Source of the DNA: Antedon mediterranea
Taxonomy: Eukaryota; Echinodermata; Crinoidea; Comatulida; Antedonidae
Direction of reading: 5' to 3'
Assembly (NCBI RefSeq): GCF_964355755.1
Contig: NC_092670.1
Span: 36,753,795-36,817,794 of the forward strand
Length of the DNA stretch: 64,000 bases
Shown here piece after piece: positions 10,501 through 21,214 of this stretch (within the stretch, counting starts at the first letter, position 1; every line of letters begins with the position of its first letter). The notes under the pieces are model-generated. The model had not been told where the DNA came from. It saw only the letters and a list, made by a program, of their open reading frames with translations, and did not search any database. The position numbers and the translations under genes are program-made.

Positions 10501-13500
10501 CATCTCAAATTAGCTAAAAGTATAAAACATTAAAATTTATTTTATCTTCAAGTTTGGTTCCAACTAAAACGCAATGCACAACAGTACGTGATTTTACCAA
10601 TTTGGTAAGTATACTTATCAGCAATCAAACCGGAAACCGGAGGCCTTCTTTTGGATTAATTTTCTAGTCTAGCATTTTCTTCTATAGTAAATTAAATCGG
10701 ATGCTTGGGCCTACTGAATGTTATATAAACAACAAGAATAATTTACCTGTATTTCTGATACCTTTAAGCATTAGCGTAAACTGAGTCGATCCTTTGCTGT
10801 ATGAGGTATGTCGGATCCAGAAAGTCAACTCAGGTACAATGACGTCATTAGGAAGAGTTCTTTTAAAATCTGCAGCAAGACCTCTATACACTATACTAGA
10901 TGAATCCGTGGCATCAACACCATGGCCAATAGACAGAAAATTTAATTTATTTTGTTCAGACCAGAAAGAAAGAAATTGTACCGCCACCGCCGAATGTGTT
11001 GTAGACGCGGCTATCCATAAGGTGGTGATGACATCTTCTGAGCTACCGTCGTAATTTCTGTTTTCAGAAGAGTTGAATGATATTGTTGCAACGTCTTCAA
11101 CGAGTGTAACGATTCTAGCATCTGCAAGAAATTAAACATTGTTTTTTAGAGACAGAACAATCACAGTTTTTAACGAAATCATAACGTACGTCAACCCGTA
11201 TTTTCTTGATGAAGAAGAGTGGAATGAAACGGTTGATGCCACGCAACAGACTTCTTACCACAATTTGTCATATCTTACAAACATTAATTATACGAACACT
11301 TATCTATTATTTCCCTTATCTGGTGATTTCAAAATATTATTTACATTACATTGTAACAAAACGAATTTATGTCCTAAACGTTTCATTTCTATCAGTCCAC
11401 AACTTACCATCATCTTTTTTTTCCACTGTAGAAACAGTAAGGCCTGATATATTATAATCACCCATTCCATTTAATTTCAACCAGACCTTATCAGTGTAAA
11501 AAGTTGCCGTATTAGGAATATCGTCCTGATGATCATCAAACAACAATACATGATACTTCGATGGATCTGATCCTAGACCAACCGCTAAGTTGTTCAATTT
11601 GAGAGACATGGTATTTTTCAGTGACGTTAGATTGATATAGTATCCATGCGGAGATGTAAAAACTAAACTACCATGTTCAAGCCATGAAGTAATTGAGTTT
11701 TTATTGTCTGCAGTTTGTATTACGAATGACTCATTTTGTTTAAGCTCAACTACCTTTTTATCTGTGAAGAAAAAATGGCCTACTGTTAGAATTCCTATTT
11801 CAATAACGCAGGCCTTTTTTTTTGGAGTAGATATTTCCCGGGTACTGTTTTGCATGATGCTCTATGTAAAACAGTTATTTGATTTACATATACTAATAAT
11901 AATTTGTTTTACTGGTACGTGATTTCGTTATCAGTTTTCTAAGTATAATACTTATACATGATAATGGCAACAATATGGTATTATATTAATACGGCAGTAG
12001 GCTATTTTAAGCTTTGTCAAACCAGTTAGATAGTGTAGACAGAGCTTAAGGTATGGTCACTTCAAACGAACGTAATCATGCCTTCACTGTGAAAAAGTAT
12101 GCCTTCACTGTGAAAAAGTATGTCATCATGTGAACGTATCTAAAGAGCGAAGTAGTGCAATCAACTATTACCTGAAAAACAACTCATTTGAACTGCAAAG
12201 CTTGAATTCTGTAAGTTTTGTACAAACCATATCCAAGCCGTGTTATCGGGGAAGTCGATTTCAGTTAAAATCTGAGGAACGTTTGGTAATTCACTGGAGC
12301 TGTTCAACGGATTTGTGCCAGCACCCATTTTAAAGTTGCATCCTTCAATTACACCGGATAAACTTATGAATTGTAGCCTTAATCGTGTTCGCGACGGCCC
12401 TGTGAACGTGTATATGCAGTCATCCGACAGGATTTCAACAGGGAGAGAATACACAATCTCTACTTTGTTTTCATGAACTAACGTCACACTGTAGCCGCAG
12501 TTGGTTCCTGAAAAACAATATTATGTTAGGAACTTGCTACCCAACAAATTAACCAACTCATAACTCGTTTTAGCAGAATTTTGTCGGGTATAATTTGTAT
12601 TTGAGTGTCAAAATAAATCGTTCATTGGCGCCATTGGAAGATCATACAGAATACATATTTTTAAGAAGTAAAGGAGTGAATTGGGTAGAATCAATCTCAT
12701 CAACTTACAATATTGTAAAGTTTAAATTACTTGCTAAATATTAATCAAATTAATGAAAAGCACAAGGTTGCCAAGTGTACGGTACGTCGTTGGTGTTCGC
12801 AAGGACGTAAGCGCAATGAAAGTGATTTGACCAATCATAAGCGATCGATTATTCGAACGGTCGCTTGTGATTGGTCAACTCTCTTGCGTTGAGTGTACGT
12901 TCTTGTGTTGCGTGTCTAATGGGAACCACCAAGCTTTAGCAATTTTACATGATTATCGAGGATGGCATAGGCCTACTTACGGCACATAGTTTCATCTTTT
13001 TTCCATAAACAGTCCTCCTTACCATCGCATATATCTTCTTCGCGTATACCTTTGAAGTGATATCGACAAGATAGAGCATCTAAACAATGAAGCAAACTCA
13101 CTCATTAGTTATTTTTATAGTTTTTTTGCAAACGATACTTGTTTGGGGGTGGGAGGGGCGGAGAAGAAGATAAAATAAGGACTACAGACACAAAAAAAAT
13201 GAGAAACAAGAAAACAAGGACAGAAATAAAAAAGATAGAAAAGTGAAACATTATAAAAGAATAGCAAGGAAAAGAACAGAGAAAAATGTAATAGATTATA
13301 TCAAACGTTATATATTCTAAACGGTTCCTTAACTATAAACTCACCTTCTTTCTTGATTGCTGATACTTCTGCCACGAATCCACTGCTAATTCCACCACTT
13401 CCTCTGTCAAAGACCACAGTTGCCATATTTTTTAACGTAACAATCGTTTGGTCTGTCAGGATGTTTGAAGGAACGCCCTTGAAGTAGAATTGTAGCTGAG

Positions 13501-16500
13501 AATGTGGTTGGGAATACGGGTTCTGAGTAAAACTCACCATGAGAGTCTGGTTATATTCTGCATCTATGTTGACGGTGGTGAAGTTTATTTTGATTCGTGT
13601 CCCCGGCGGAGATGTCAATAACCAGACGCATGGTGTCTGTTGATGCATCAGACTATTGGAAGGCTTTATTTGGATAACATTACCGGTGCTCAATTCTACG
13701 ATATGTGAACAACCTGTGAATAATAACAAGTAGCCAGCAATAGTGGAGGTATTGAATCTTCATTGATGTGAAAACATTCTAAGATATATAAACTGAAAAA
13801 TAAACCCGAAAATCCCCAAAATAATGATTTCGCTTATAAAAAGAGAAATTAAATGGTTTTAAATTAAATAATCAAAGAAATTAAAGGTATTTTTAAAGAC
13901 TTAAAAATATTTAAATTACTCTTTTATCAGATAATTTTTCTTATCCAATTTTTGGCCAAAGTGAATAATACTATTGACATTAAATGGTATTTAATCAAAA
14001 CAAAATTGTAAAGTTTGAGGAGCAAAATTAATCTGTAAGCATTGTGATCAAATTGATAAAAAGGAAAATAAAAAACTCGTCCTCTTATGAATTACACCGT
14101 TGTCCAATCTTTTTACCGAGTTTTGTTCGATTCGCATGTACCAATTTCATTGAATTACCGTACTTTTTGCATGTAGGCTACATACTTTTGCAAACTACTT
14201 CAGTCGCCGTTCCTATTGGAAAGTGTTCACAAATCTTCGATGCAATGTCAGTTATTATGCTTCCAAGAGTATCCTGGCAGTTATTCTCAACGCCCTCACA
14301 AACACTTTTACAAGGCTGTACCTGTATAGTAAAATAGTTATTTCTAATAATGTGGTGCCAACATTAAGCTACGTTCACAATAACAAAACGGAAGACGATA
14401 AGGTAAAGGTGAGTCCCGTGTTCTCTGAACGTAGGGGAATGAGCTGTTAGGAGCTCATTGTACTAAGCCTCGGCATTATGTGGTAGGGTGGCCAGTTCCT
14501 TTCCACGCCGCCTTTTTTCTCCCTAGTATTTTCAACCAGGTACTCATTTTACAGCTGAGTGGACTGGGAGTTGTCGGGCATTGAACCCCGGTCTATCTGT
14601 ACGACAGTCAACTGTCCTAACCACTCGGTTATCCAACTCCTCCCGGCGCCGCCTTCCGTTCAGTGAAACGGAACAAATGTGAATGTATATATGAGTATAT
14701 TTTCTAAAATTCCTTGTTTTAATTGTGTGTGTCCTTTTGTGTTGTCATATTGATTTTATGTTGCTAATTTTGTGGATCAATAGCTGTGGAAATTCATGTC
14801 ATCTTATAAATGTCCTTCGGCTCTGTCTGCACTATCAAACTTTATGTGACAATAAATGTGATGTGCCCATAATCATGATGATGTCATATCACTACCATAT
14901 TTAAACCATATAACAACTATATTTCGACACGTCACTCTGTTTTTGTTAAACTATTTTGATAGTGTAGACAGAGCTTTACTTACCTGATTATCGTCAGTGA
15001 TGCATTGTGGGAAAAGCGTAGAGCATATGACATACAGCGCATTTTTATCACAATCTAACGAACTGGGAATTTTTTCCATGTAATGTTCTGCAAGCTTCAT
15101 CGAAGGAAAATATTGGTTTGGAAAGAAAGTTTTTATGTAAGGCAAGATATTTTCACATTTACCGTACGTTGGTACATCAACACAACATGCTGGAGAGGGA
15201 AACAAGTTGAAAATTAAAACCAGACAGATATTCAGGCGGATATTCTGGTACCGGAACTGTGGAGGAAGAAGCTAGGCTAATTTCGGTGGAATAGTATTAT
15301 TTACTTTTGTACGGTACAGTTTTATATCCTAATGTTACTTCTATTTTTACTTCAGATGAATAAATAAAACTGCCTTACCATGTTGTATGTGGCTGCCTAT
15401 CATATCGTTTTCGAAAGATGTAAGCAGCTTTTCTCTTGCTCTCACTCGTAATAGCGAATTATTTGTACACCTTAAACCGGTTGGTATCTCAGTGTCTATA
15501 CAACAGAAAAATGATTTTGAAAATTATACAGAACAATCATTATGGTTGTGTGAGAGTGAAACAGGGTGGAAGTCATAACGAAGTTGTATATCGCCTACTG
15601 ATCATCTTCACCACCATTGCTAGCCATTTCCAGCCACTGCAAGGGAGGCCTCTCTAATTTGACTCCTTCTGTTCTCATCGTTATATACCAATTGCTTGTG
15701 TAGCTTGGTCAGAATTACGTAGCACTTACGCCGTTGGTGTCCTAGTAGTCAGAATCAAGCTTAAATTGTTACAATGCACCGTGTATTATTCATTTCTGAC
15801 TGAGACGTCAAGACATAAAGATTTCGCAAGCGAGAAAATTACTCTTACCTTCACGTTTCGTGCTATCCGTATTTAACACTGAAAATTAACAAACAAGAAA
15901 CACGGTAACAAATCTAAAAAAACTGTAACATACTATTTGAATTTTTAAAAAAGATCGTTAAGAAAACATAATTAAACTTTGACCTTGAATACCGTAACGT
16001 GGCCTACGCATGCATTCCGTAAATTATTTTAGTATACACAACTTAGGCTTAATAGTGTACTACACAAATTTGGCAGAAAATATTAACGATTATGCCTCTT
16101 GCATTTAATGCGGCATATGCTACTCAATTATTTTTAATTGGTGTTACATTAGTTAGACTCTGACACAGAGACTGCTGTACGACAATCTTAACAACTTCAC
16201 AGCTGGTTGTGACGTAATGCCACATTTAAATTCCTATGCTGTTTTTGTGGAAATACGATTTCTTCATGTGGCTTTAAATTTGTTTAGTGGATCTTAATCT
16301 ATTAAACATTATTATATATTATACTGAATCTCGAGTAAATTACTTCACCGTATGGTTACACATCACGATGCATCCATTCAACAGTTTGCTTCGTTGAGAG
16401 GGTGTGTTCACAGAGAACGCGCCTCACCTTTCCTCGAAGCTAAACTCATTGCTGTAAACTCAATTCGTGAATCTAATTGTTATATTAAGCGTGGTTCCCA

Positions 16501-17921
16501 CTAGAACGCAACGCCAAGTCACGTGCTGTATTTCGTAATCACAAGTGGGAACCGACGACGCAAACAGTGCTGCAAAAATCGCAGGTTTGATTTCATGCAG
16601 GCGGGGGCAAACACAATGGTTGGAAGGGCATTCTGTTACGTTGCGTAGATTGCGTTACGTTGGGTTGCTAATGAAGCGTGGATCCCACTAGCAACGCAAC
16701 ACAAGGACGTAACGCAACGCAAGTGAATTGACCAATCACAAGCGATTATTCGTGTTTGCTAACTGTCTATAACTTCGCTTGTCATTGGTTAAAACGCTTG
16801 CGTTGCGTTTACGTCCTTGCGTTACGTTCTAGTGAGAACCAAGCTTAAGAACCAAACTTACGCAACGTAACGCAATCTACGCAACGTAAGCAAATGCCCT
16901 TCCACTCATTGCGTTTGCCCCCGCCTGCGTGAAATCAAACCTGCGATGTTTGCATCACTATTGCGTCGTCGGTTCCCACTTGTGATTACGCAATACAGCA
17001 CTTTGCGTCGATACGTCGCTGCGTTACGTTCTTCTAGTGGGAACCACGATTTAGATATAATTATTCGCCTACTGAATATTATAATTACATGTATACTCAC
17101 CTACATACAGGATGATTGCAGCAGATAGAATAAAAGCTACACACGATGCTATTGTTATTATCATCACTAAATAAGTGAATCGACTTCGCTGCCTTACGCT
17201 ATGGTTATTAGATAAAGTAGATAATGTAGTTTGTAAAACATCTCTACTTCCTGAGATCCTGCCAGAAACGTCATCAATCACTGACGACTTTTCAGAAGAC
17301 GTACCATCATTCTAAAGGTATAATTGAAAATAATCAACACATACAGTCAGCACGTACTATCGTCAACTCATGAAATATTCATTTATTCTACTCAGCATCC
17401 ATTATGTGTATGTTATAACACACCTGAGTGGATCCTGATTGGTTATTACGCATTACGTGCGCGGAACATTGGTATTTTTAATGTTGATGATGAACCGCCT
17501 TAAGGAACGTTCATCTTTTTGTAAAAATAAATATACCACAGGCCGAATTTATTCTCATGTTGAATATAAACTCGAAAGGCGTTATCAATATAGATCAATT
17601 TCTTTCGCGATTTTTTCCAGTAAGAAGCCTGCCGTCCACACACAACATTTGTAGGCCTAGGCCAATGTCATTGAAATTATTTTCAGTAGGTGTGCTTTAA
17701 AACATATAATGAATGTTTATGAGTTGAATGTCAATCTTTAAACACATACAATCTCCTCCTTACTCATAATCATCCATTTTTTAGTTTTATATCAATATTT
17801 GTATTTTCTCCTGTATATCAATTTCCTGAATTACTGTTTTAAATAATTCTAAAAAGAGGTTTACCTTATTAACTGTGTTGCCCATGTTGTCTAATCCATT
17901 TAGTTGTATTGGCTTCGCCAT
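7550..17921 (-). CDS. Mosaic type II transmembrane serine protease, paralogue B (complete)
   Basis: Sixteen coding exons on the minus strand: 17865-17921, 17101-17311, 15849-15878, 15379-15495, 14984-15189, 14186-14321, 13345-13713, 12981-13079, 12172-12507, 11408-11761, 10747-11121, 10406-10513, 9738-9927, 8646-8941, 8316-8467, 7550-7717. All join in frame to 1067 aa. Order: cytoplasmic 1-63; membrane segment about 64-89; short stalk; frizzled about 139-253; CUB about 253-375; LDLa about 376-408; CUB about 409-520; two Cys-free CUB-like domains about 521-763; LDLa about 764-799 ([16 protein letters not shown]); trypsin domain about 800-1067. The protease has activation site RAKR|VIGG, His57 in SASHC, Asp102 in [17 protein letters not shown] with Asp189, and GDSGGP with Ser195. 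PCGRPL and YIRPAC supply the Cys pair expected to tether the cleaved domain. Predicted a membrane-bound protease of trypsin-like specificity; the substrate is unknown. The fold and family are clear; I know no gene with exactly this module order. Confidence 0.88.
9421..9627. mobile_element. MITE-like element with about 40-bp inverted ends
   Basis: TTCTAGAACTATAGAATAAC at the left pairs with the right end CCTATAGTTCTAGAA, and inner CCAATCAAATGACGT pairs with ACGTCATTTGATTGG. It lies in the intron between protease exons 13 and 14 of paralogue B. Confidence 0.7.
10143..10225. repeat. Half copy of a palindromic repeat, family P
   Basis: GGAGTAGCTTTGCGTCAG, TTGGTCAGAGGTTTGCCCC and ACTGACGTAATTT match the palindromic element at about 51170-51300. 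Intronic in paralogue B. Confidence 0.5.
10552..10612. repeat. Family T1 fragment
   Basis: TTTGGTTCCAACTAAAACGC followed by GTGATTTTACCAATTTGG matches one end of the T1 palindrome. The other arm is not recognisable. Confidence 0.4.
12009..12048. repeat. Family S fragment
   Basis: AAGCTTTGTCAAACCAG and TTAGATAGTGTAGACAGAGC: the two ends of family S with the middle lost. It lies in the intron between exons 9 and 10 of paralogue B. Confidence 0.55.
12787..12942. mobile_element. MITE-like palindrome, family T1
   Basis: Internal AAGTGATTTGACCAATCATA pairs with TTGTGATTGGTCAACTC. The right end is AATGGGAACCACCAAGCTTT. It lies in the intron between the first LDLa exon and the second CUB exon of paralogue B. 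Confidence 0.65.
14440..14650 (-). mobile_element. tRNA-derived SINE, type 3
   Basis: On the minus strand it begins GGAGTTGGATAACCGAGTGG (A-box-like), then GACCGGGGTTCAATGCCCG (B-box-like, TPsiC arm) about 45 bp later, then an unrelated body with CACTCAGCTGTAAAATGAG. It lies in the intron that splits the frizzled domain of paralogue B. It could be mistaken for a tRNA, but the body continues and no clean acceptor stem is seen. Confidence 0.6.
14818..14977. mobile_element. MITE-like palindrome, family S, in the frizzled intron of paralogue B
   Basis: Ends GGCTCTGTCTGCACTATCAA and TTTTGATAGTGTAGACAGAG. On the minus strand its end lies only a few bases after the donor of the exon at 14984 (CAG|GTAAGTAAAGCTCTGTC). 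Confidence 0.75.
16491..17052. mobile_element. Composite nested palindrome of three family T1 units
   Basis: Left unit 16491-16672 contains ATCGCAGGTTTGATTTCATG and GCAGGCGGGGGCAAACACAA. The right unit 16847-17052 is its inverted copy (TTGCGTTTGCCCCCGCC, then GTGAAATCAAACCTGCGATG). Between them, 16674-16846 is a typical T1 palindrome (GGATCCCACTAGCAACGC, then TTCTAGTGAGAACCAAGCTT). The whole block is inverted-symmetric, in the intron between exons 2 and 3 of paralogue B. Confidence 0.75.
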
Positions 17922-18824
17922 CTTTAGCTTACGGTACGTTTCCAAAATAAACCTGTGAAGTACGATTCTACGAATGTATCTAGTATTGTATAATATTATA
18001 ATATGACAATTATTGTATACTATAGCGTCGAAGTTACTGTGTGGTTTCAATAACGAATTAATAATATATTTTAATATCACAAATTCTTCATCTTTGCGTT
18101 TTTTAAATTAATTAAATTTATTAATTTCCAATTTATCACTGGGCGGCCTAGAGTGTATTTTTGTATGTAATCTAATCTAATACACTATAAGCCGAAATTT
18201 ACTCTTTATATTAGTAAAAGAAACCGTTAAAAACTACTTACCGGCACTATTTAGTTGATTAAAGCTTGCGTTGACTAATTTCAAAACGCAGTAGTAAATG
18301 AATGAAACTGTTAAAATAATATTAGGCCTATTGATGTGCTAAATCAATTATGAGTTTGTTTCGTTTAGTAGAAAATAAACTATTTCTGGTCTTTTTATGT
18401 CTTGATCTTTGACCTTTGCCAATACTTATTTCTGTATGTCGGCCTGCCGTGACGGTAAGTCGATAAGTTCAAGACATGTTATTGCATGTTTCATCTAACC
18501 TTTTGATCTAATTTGATGTTGAATCACAACCAAGGGAATAAAGTCTGTTTTTTAAATAGACATGCTGTTTAAAATGCAAAATAAATGTAAAACTCATAAC
18601 CAGTGATACACGTTCCATGTTAAAAATCCCTGTAATTTACACTACCGGCATGGGGTCTTTCATAACATTTCTATTTTAAGCTAAATTTACAGATTTAATT
18701 TCTCAAATTTAAAAACAAAATGTTTGTAATTTTCTTGAAAATGTTTAATATTATTTCTAATATTCTAATGTTATCTCTTGAAACAAATATATGATCTACA
18801 TACAGATACTAGTTCTAAAAAGGC

Positions 18825-18925
18825 CGTATACATGGCTGTATAGTTGCGTGCTCAAGTTAGTGTTTACCGACCACCTGACCGACCAACCGACCGACTAACC
18901 GACCGACATAGTGAGCTGTAGCGAC
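18825..18925 (-). repeat. Dispersed repeat, family Q (TCGG-rich core)
   Basis: CTCAAGTTAGTGTTTACCGA, then tandem GACCGACCAACCGACC, then ATAGTGAGCTGTAGCGACTA. Other copies lie on the opposite strand at 41218-41335 and 42243-42360, where the flank reads AGTCGCGT, a short spacer, ACGCGACT. Confidence 0.6.
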
Positions 18926-19958
18926 TAAACATGTGTATTTGATACCAGGTTGGAGCCTTCGAAATAAATATCTCAAAAATGTTTTTGTTATTCTTTAGAG
19001 AAGAGTTATCATTATTATATTTATTTATTATTTATTTGTTAATGGCACTAGCTATAATTAGACAAAAAGTTAACGGACATGTTGTTTAGCACACTTCGTT
19101 TTAAACAAATGGTTAGAAACTAAATAAAATATAGGCCTAGCGCTTAGGAAGGTTTGATGATTTCAAAGTCTTTAAACAAATAGAAGCAACAGCACACTGT
19201 TATGGCAGGGTTCACGCTGAGACTGTAAGCGTTGTATAGCCTTTTAAGACGCTTTACTTTCTCTCTGCGCATATTCTCTTTTTAACATTTTATTTGGGAA
19301 GAAATAAATAGTTACGTGACACTTTTCTATTAATATTTACTTATTGATTGCACAGAATTAACGCAACTCTGATTCATATTGTGCAAACCGATTGCGCCCA
19401 TAATTTTAGAAAACCAATACTGTATGTCAGAAACTATAATTCATCTTATCAAGCTTATGTACAGTATGTAGCAGCACCTGATTATGCGGCTGTCATTTTG
19501 ATAGAGCCTAACTGACTATAGCAAGTCATCTAAAAACCTCTATGAAAGCTGAATCGGGAGGTAACAGAAACATTTGTATCTTTTTATTCCTTATGCATTT
19601 GAAATCGATTAATTGTTTTACGAAGTAAAAGTAATATAGCAATATCCGTAATATTTACGTAATCAAACATACACATAACTGTTTTATCGATTATATTCGT
19701 TACTTCCCATTCGTTTGTTTAACATCCGTATCTCAAAATAATAATTCAATCATTTAGTGAATTGGAATTGTGGTAGTTAGGAATTGCATGTTTATATTAG
19801 AATATAATTATACATAATAATTGTACATATTACTTTTTTAATATCATCATTTTTATATAAGGGATTATCTACTGTAGAGTAATTAAATAGTAAACGGATT
19901 GACAACGTATATCAATTACCCTAGCTTCGCTGTTGAAATTATAGCGCGATCTTCTTAA

Positions 19959-20325
19959 GGCCAATTTACACAGACTAGCGGTAACAGTAATAAAAATATA
20001 GAATCTTATGTTATTCTTTATGACCGTTTACACACACCGTGGAGCGGATGTGCGGTTTGCGCCAGGATTGATACAAATAATTCTACGTGGGACAAGCTAC
20101 GCGGTCTCCGCTTAAGCGTGGTTCCCACTAAAACGTAACGCAAGGACGTAAACGCAACGCAAGCGTTTTAACCAATGACAAGCGAAGTTATAGACAGTTA
20201 GCAATCACAAGCGAATAAACCATCGCTTGTGATTGGTCAATTCACTTGCGTTGCGTTACGTCCTTGCGTTGCGTCGCTAGTGGGAACCACGCTTTACCGT
20301 TACCGCTTGCTGTGTAAAATTGGCC
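19959..20325. mobile_element. MITE-like element with about 28-bp inverted ends, interrupted by a T1 element
   Basis: GGCCAATTTACACAGACTAG at the left pairs with GCTGTGTAAAATTGGCC at the right. Both ends continue into a GCGGTAAC/GTTACCGC motif. The T1 palindrome 20114-20296 sits between TCCGCT and ACCGTTACCGCT inside it. Confidence 0.65.
20114..20296. mobile_element. MITE-like palindrome, family T1, best-preserved copy
   Basis: Almost perfect inverted symmetry over about 183 bp. TAAGCGTGGTTCCCACTA pairs with TAGTGGGAACCACGCTTTA, and AACGCAAGGACGTAA pairs with TTACGTCCTTGCGTT. Its conservation suggests recent activity. Confidence 0.8.
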
Positions 20326-20823
20326 GTTATAGTGTGTTTTAAACAGTTGTAATTGGTTAGAAAGCCCGTGCATCGATTGTAATGATCTTCTGTAAAATTC
20401 AGACGATATTATGCATTTTAGTCATATTTATTTAGAATTTGTTTCCTATTCCAACCCTTGTTTGTAAGTCGGCGGTCTGTCGTTCTGATTTCATTGCTAT
20501 CGTCTTTTTGCGCAATTCTAAATTTAGATTCAAAATTCTTCTATTTACAGAATGTTCACACATATCTTCTTTGGTCAAAGAGCGCCATCAACAATAGTAA
20601 ATGTATATTCCCATTTTTGTATTTTTCTTTGGACGCACCTTCACAAGTTGAAATGTGCTACTGATAAAACAATTGCAGTGCCAATAAATTATCAATAGAT
20701 AATAATTTATCAGATTTGTGCGAGGATTAGTACAACTGCTTGCAACGAAATACCAGAATAATCATAAAAATCCACTATTATTTTTGTAGAATATTTAATT
20801 TTTCTTATCACATTACGTCACAC

Positions 20824-21037
20824 AAGCTCTGTCTACACTATCAAACAAGGAAGTTGTACAACTCCCTGATCAAACTTGATGTGAACAAAAATGTGTGCCC
20901 ATATAAAATGGACATGATGATGTCATATCGCTAACATATTTTGCTATATCGCTACCATATTTGGCTATATCGCTACCATATTTGGGAACATCGCACCTTT
21001 TTAGTGAAACTTGTTGATATAGTGTAGACAGAGCTTT
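20824..21037. mobile_element. MITE-like palindrome, family S, with internal tandem repeats
   Basis: Ends AAGCTCTGTCTACACTATCA and ATATAGTGTAGACAGAGCTT. Inside, TATCGCTACCATATTTGGC is repeated in tandem. It lies just downstream of paralogue A. Confidence 0.75.
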
Positions 21038-21214
21038 ATACTGACTTCTATACATTATATCGTTCTATGGTTTATCCTTTCAGTAATAATCAGTCGAATT
21101 CATTTACTTATTACAGTATTATTCTAGTAAAAACGAATTTTTATAACCGCTCTATTGTTCATGCATACTGCTACATTTGCACACCAATACGTAATGAAAT
21201 ATCCATAGTACACT

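Larger units (their letters stand above)
17922..21214. other. Intergenic region between paralogues A and B
   Basis: A plausible non-coding first exon of paralogue B ends near 18242 on the minus strand (AGTGCCG|GTAAGT). A possible acceptor (TTCACAG) lies just upstream of the start codon, near 17957. The rest is AT-rich repeat-bearing DNA. It includes a TCGG-rich repeat at 18825-18925, the nested elements at 19959-20325 and a family S copy at 20824-21037. No other exon is recognised. Confidence 0.45.

Noticed and set aside
10794-11054. 86-codon plus-strand open frame
   Set aside because: Exact antisense shadow of a CUB-like exon of protease B.
14440-14650. Possible tRNA gene on the minus strand (A and B boxes present)
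   Set aside because: The sequence runs on past the tRNA-like part with no acceptor-stem pairing, so a SINE fits better.
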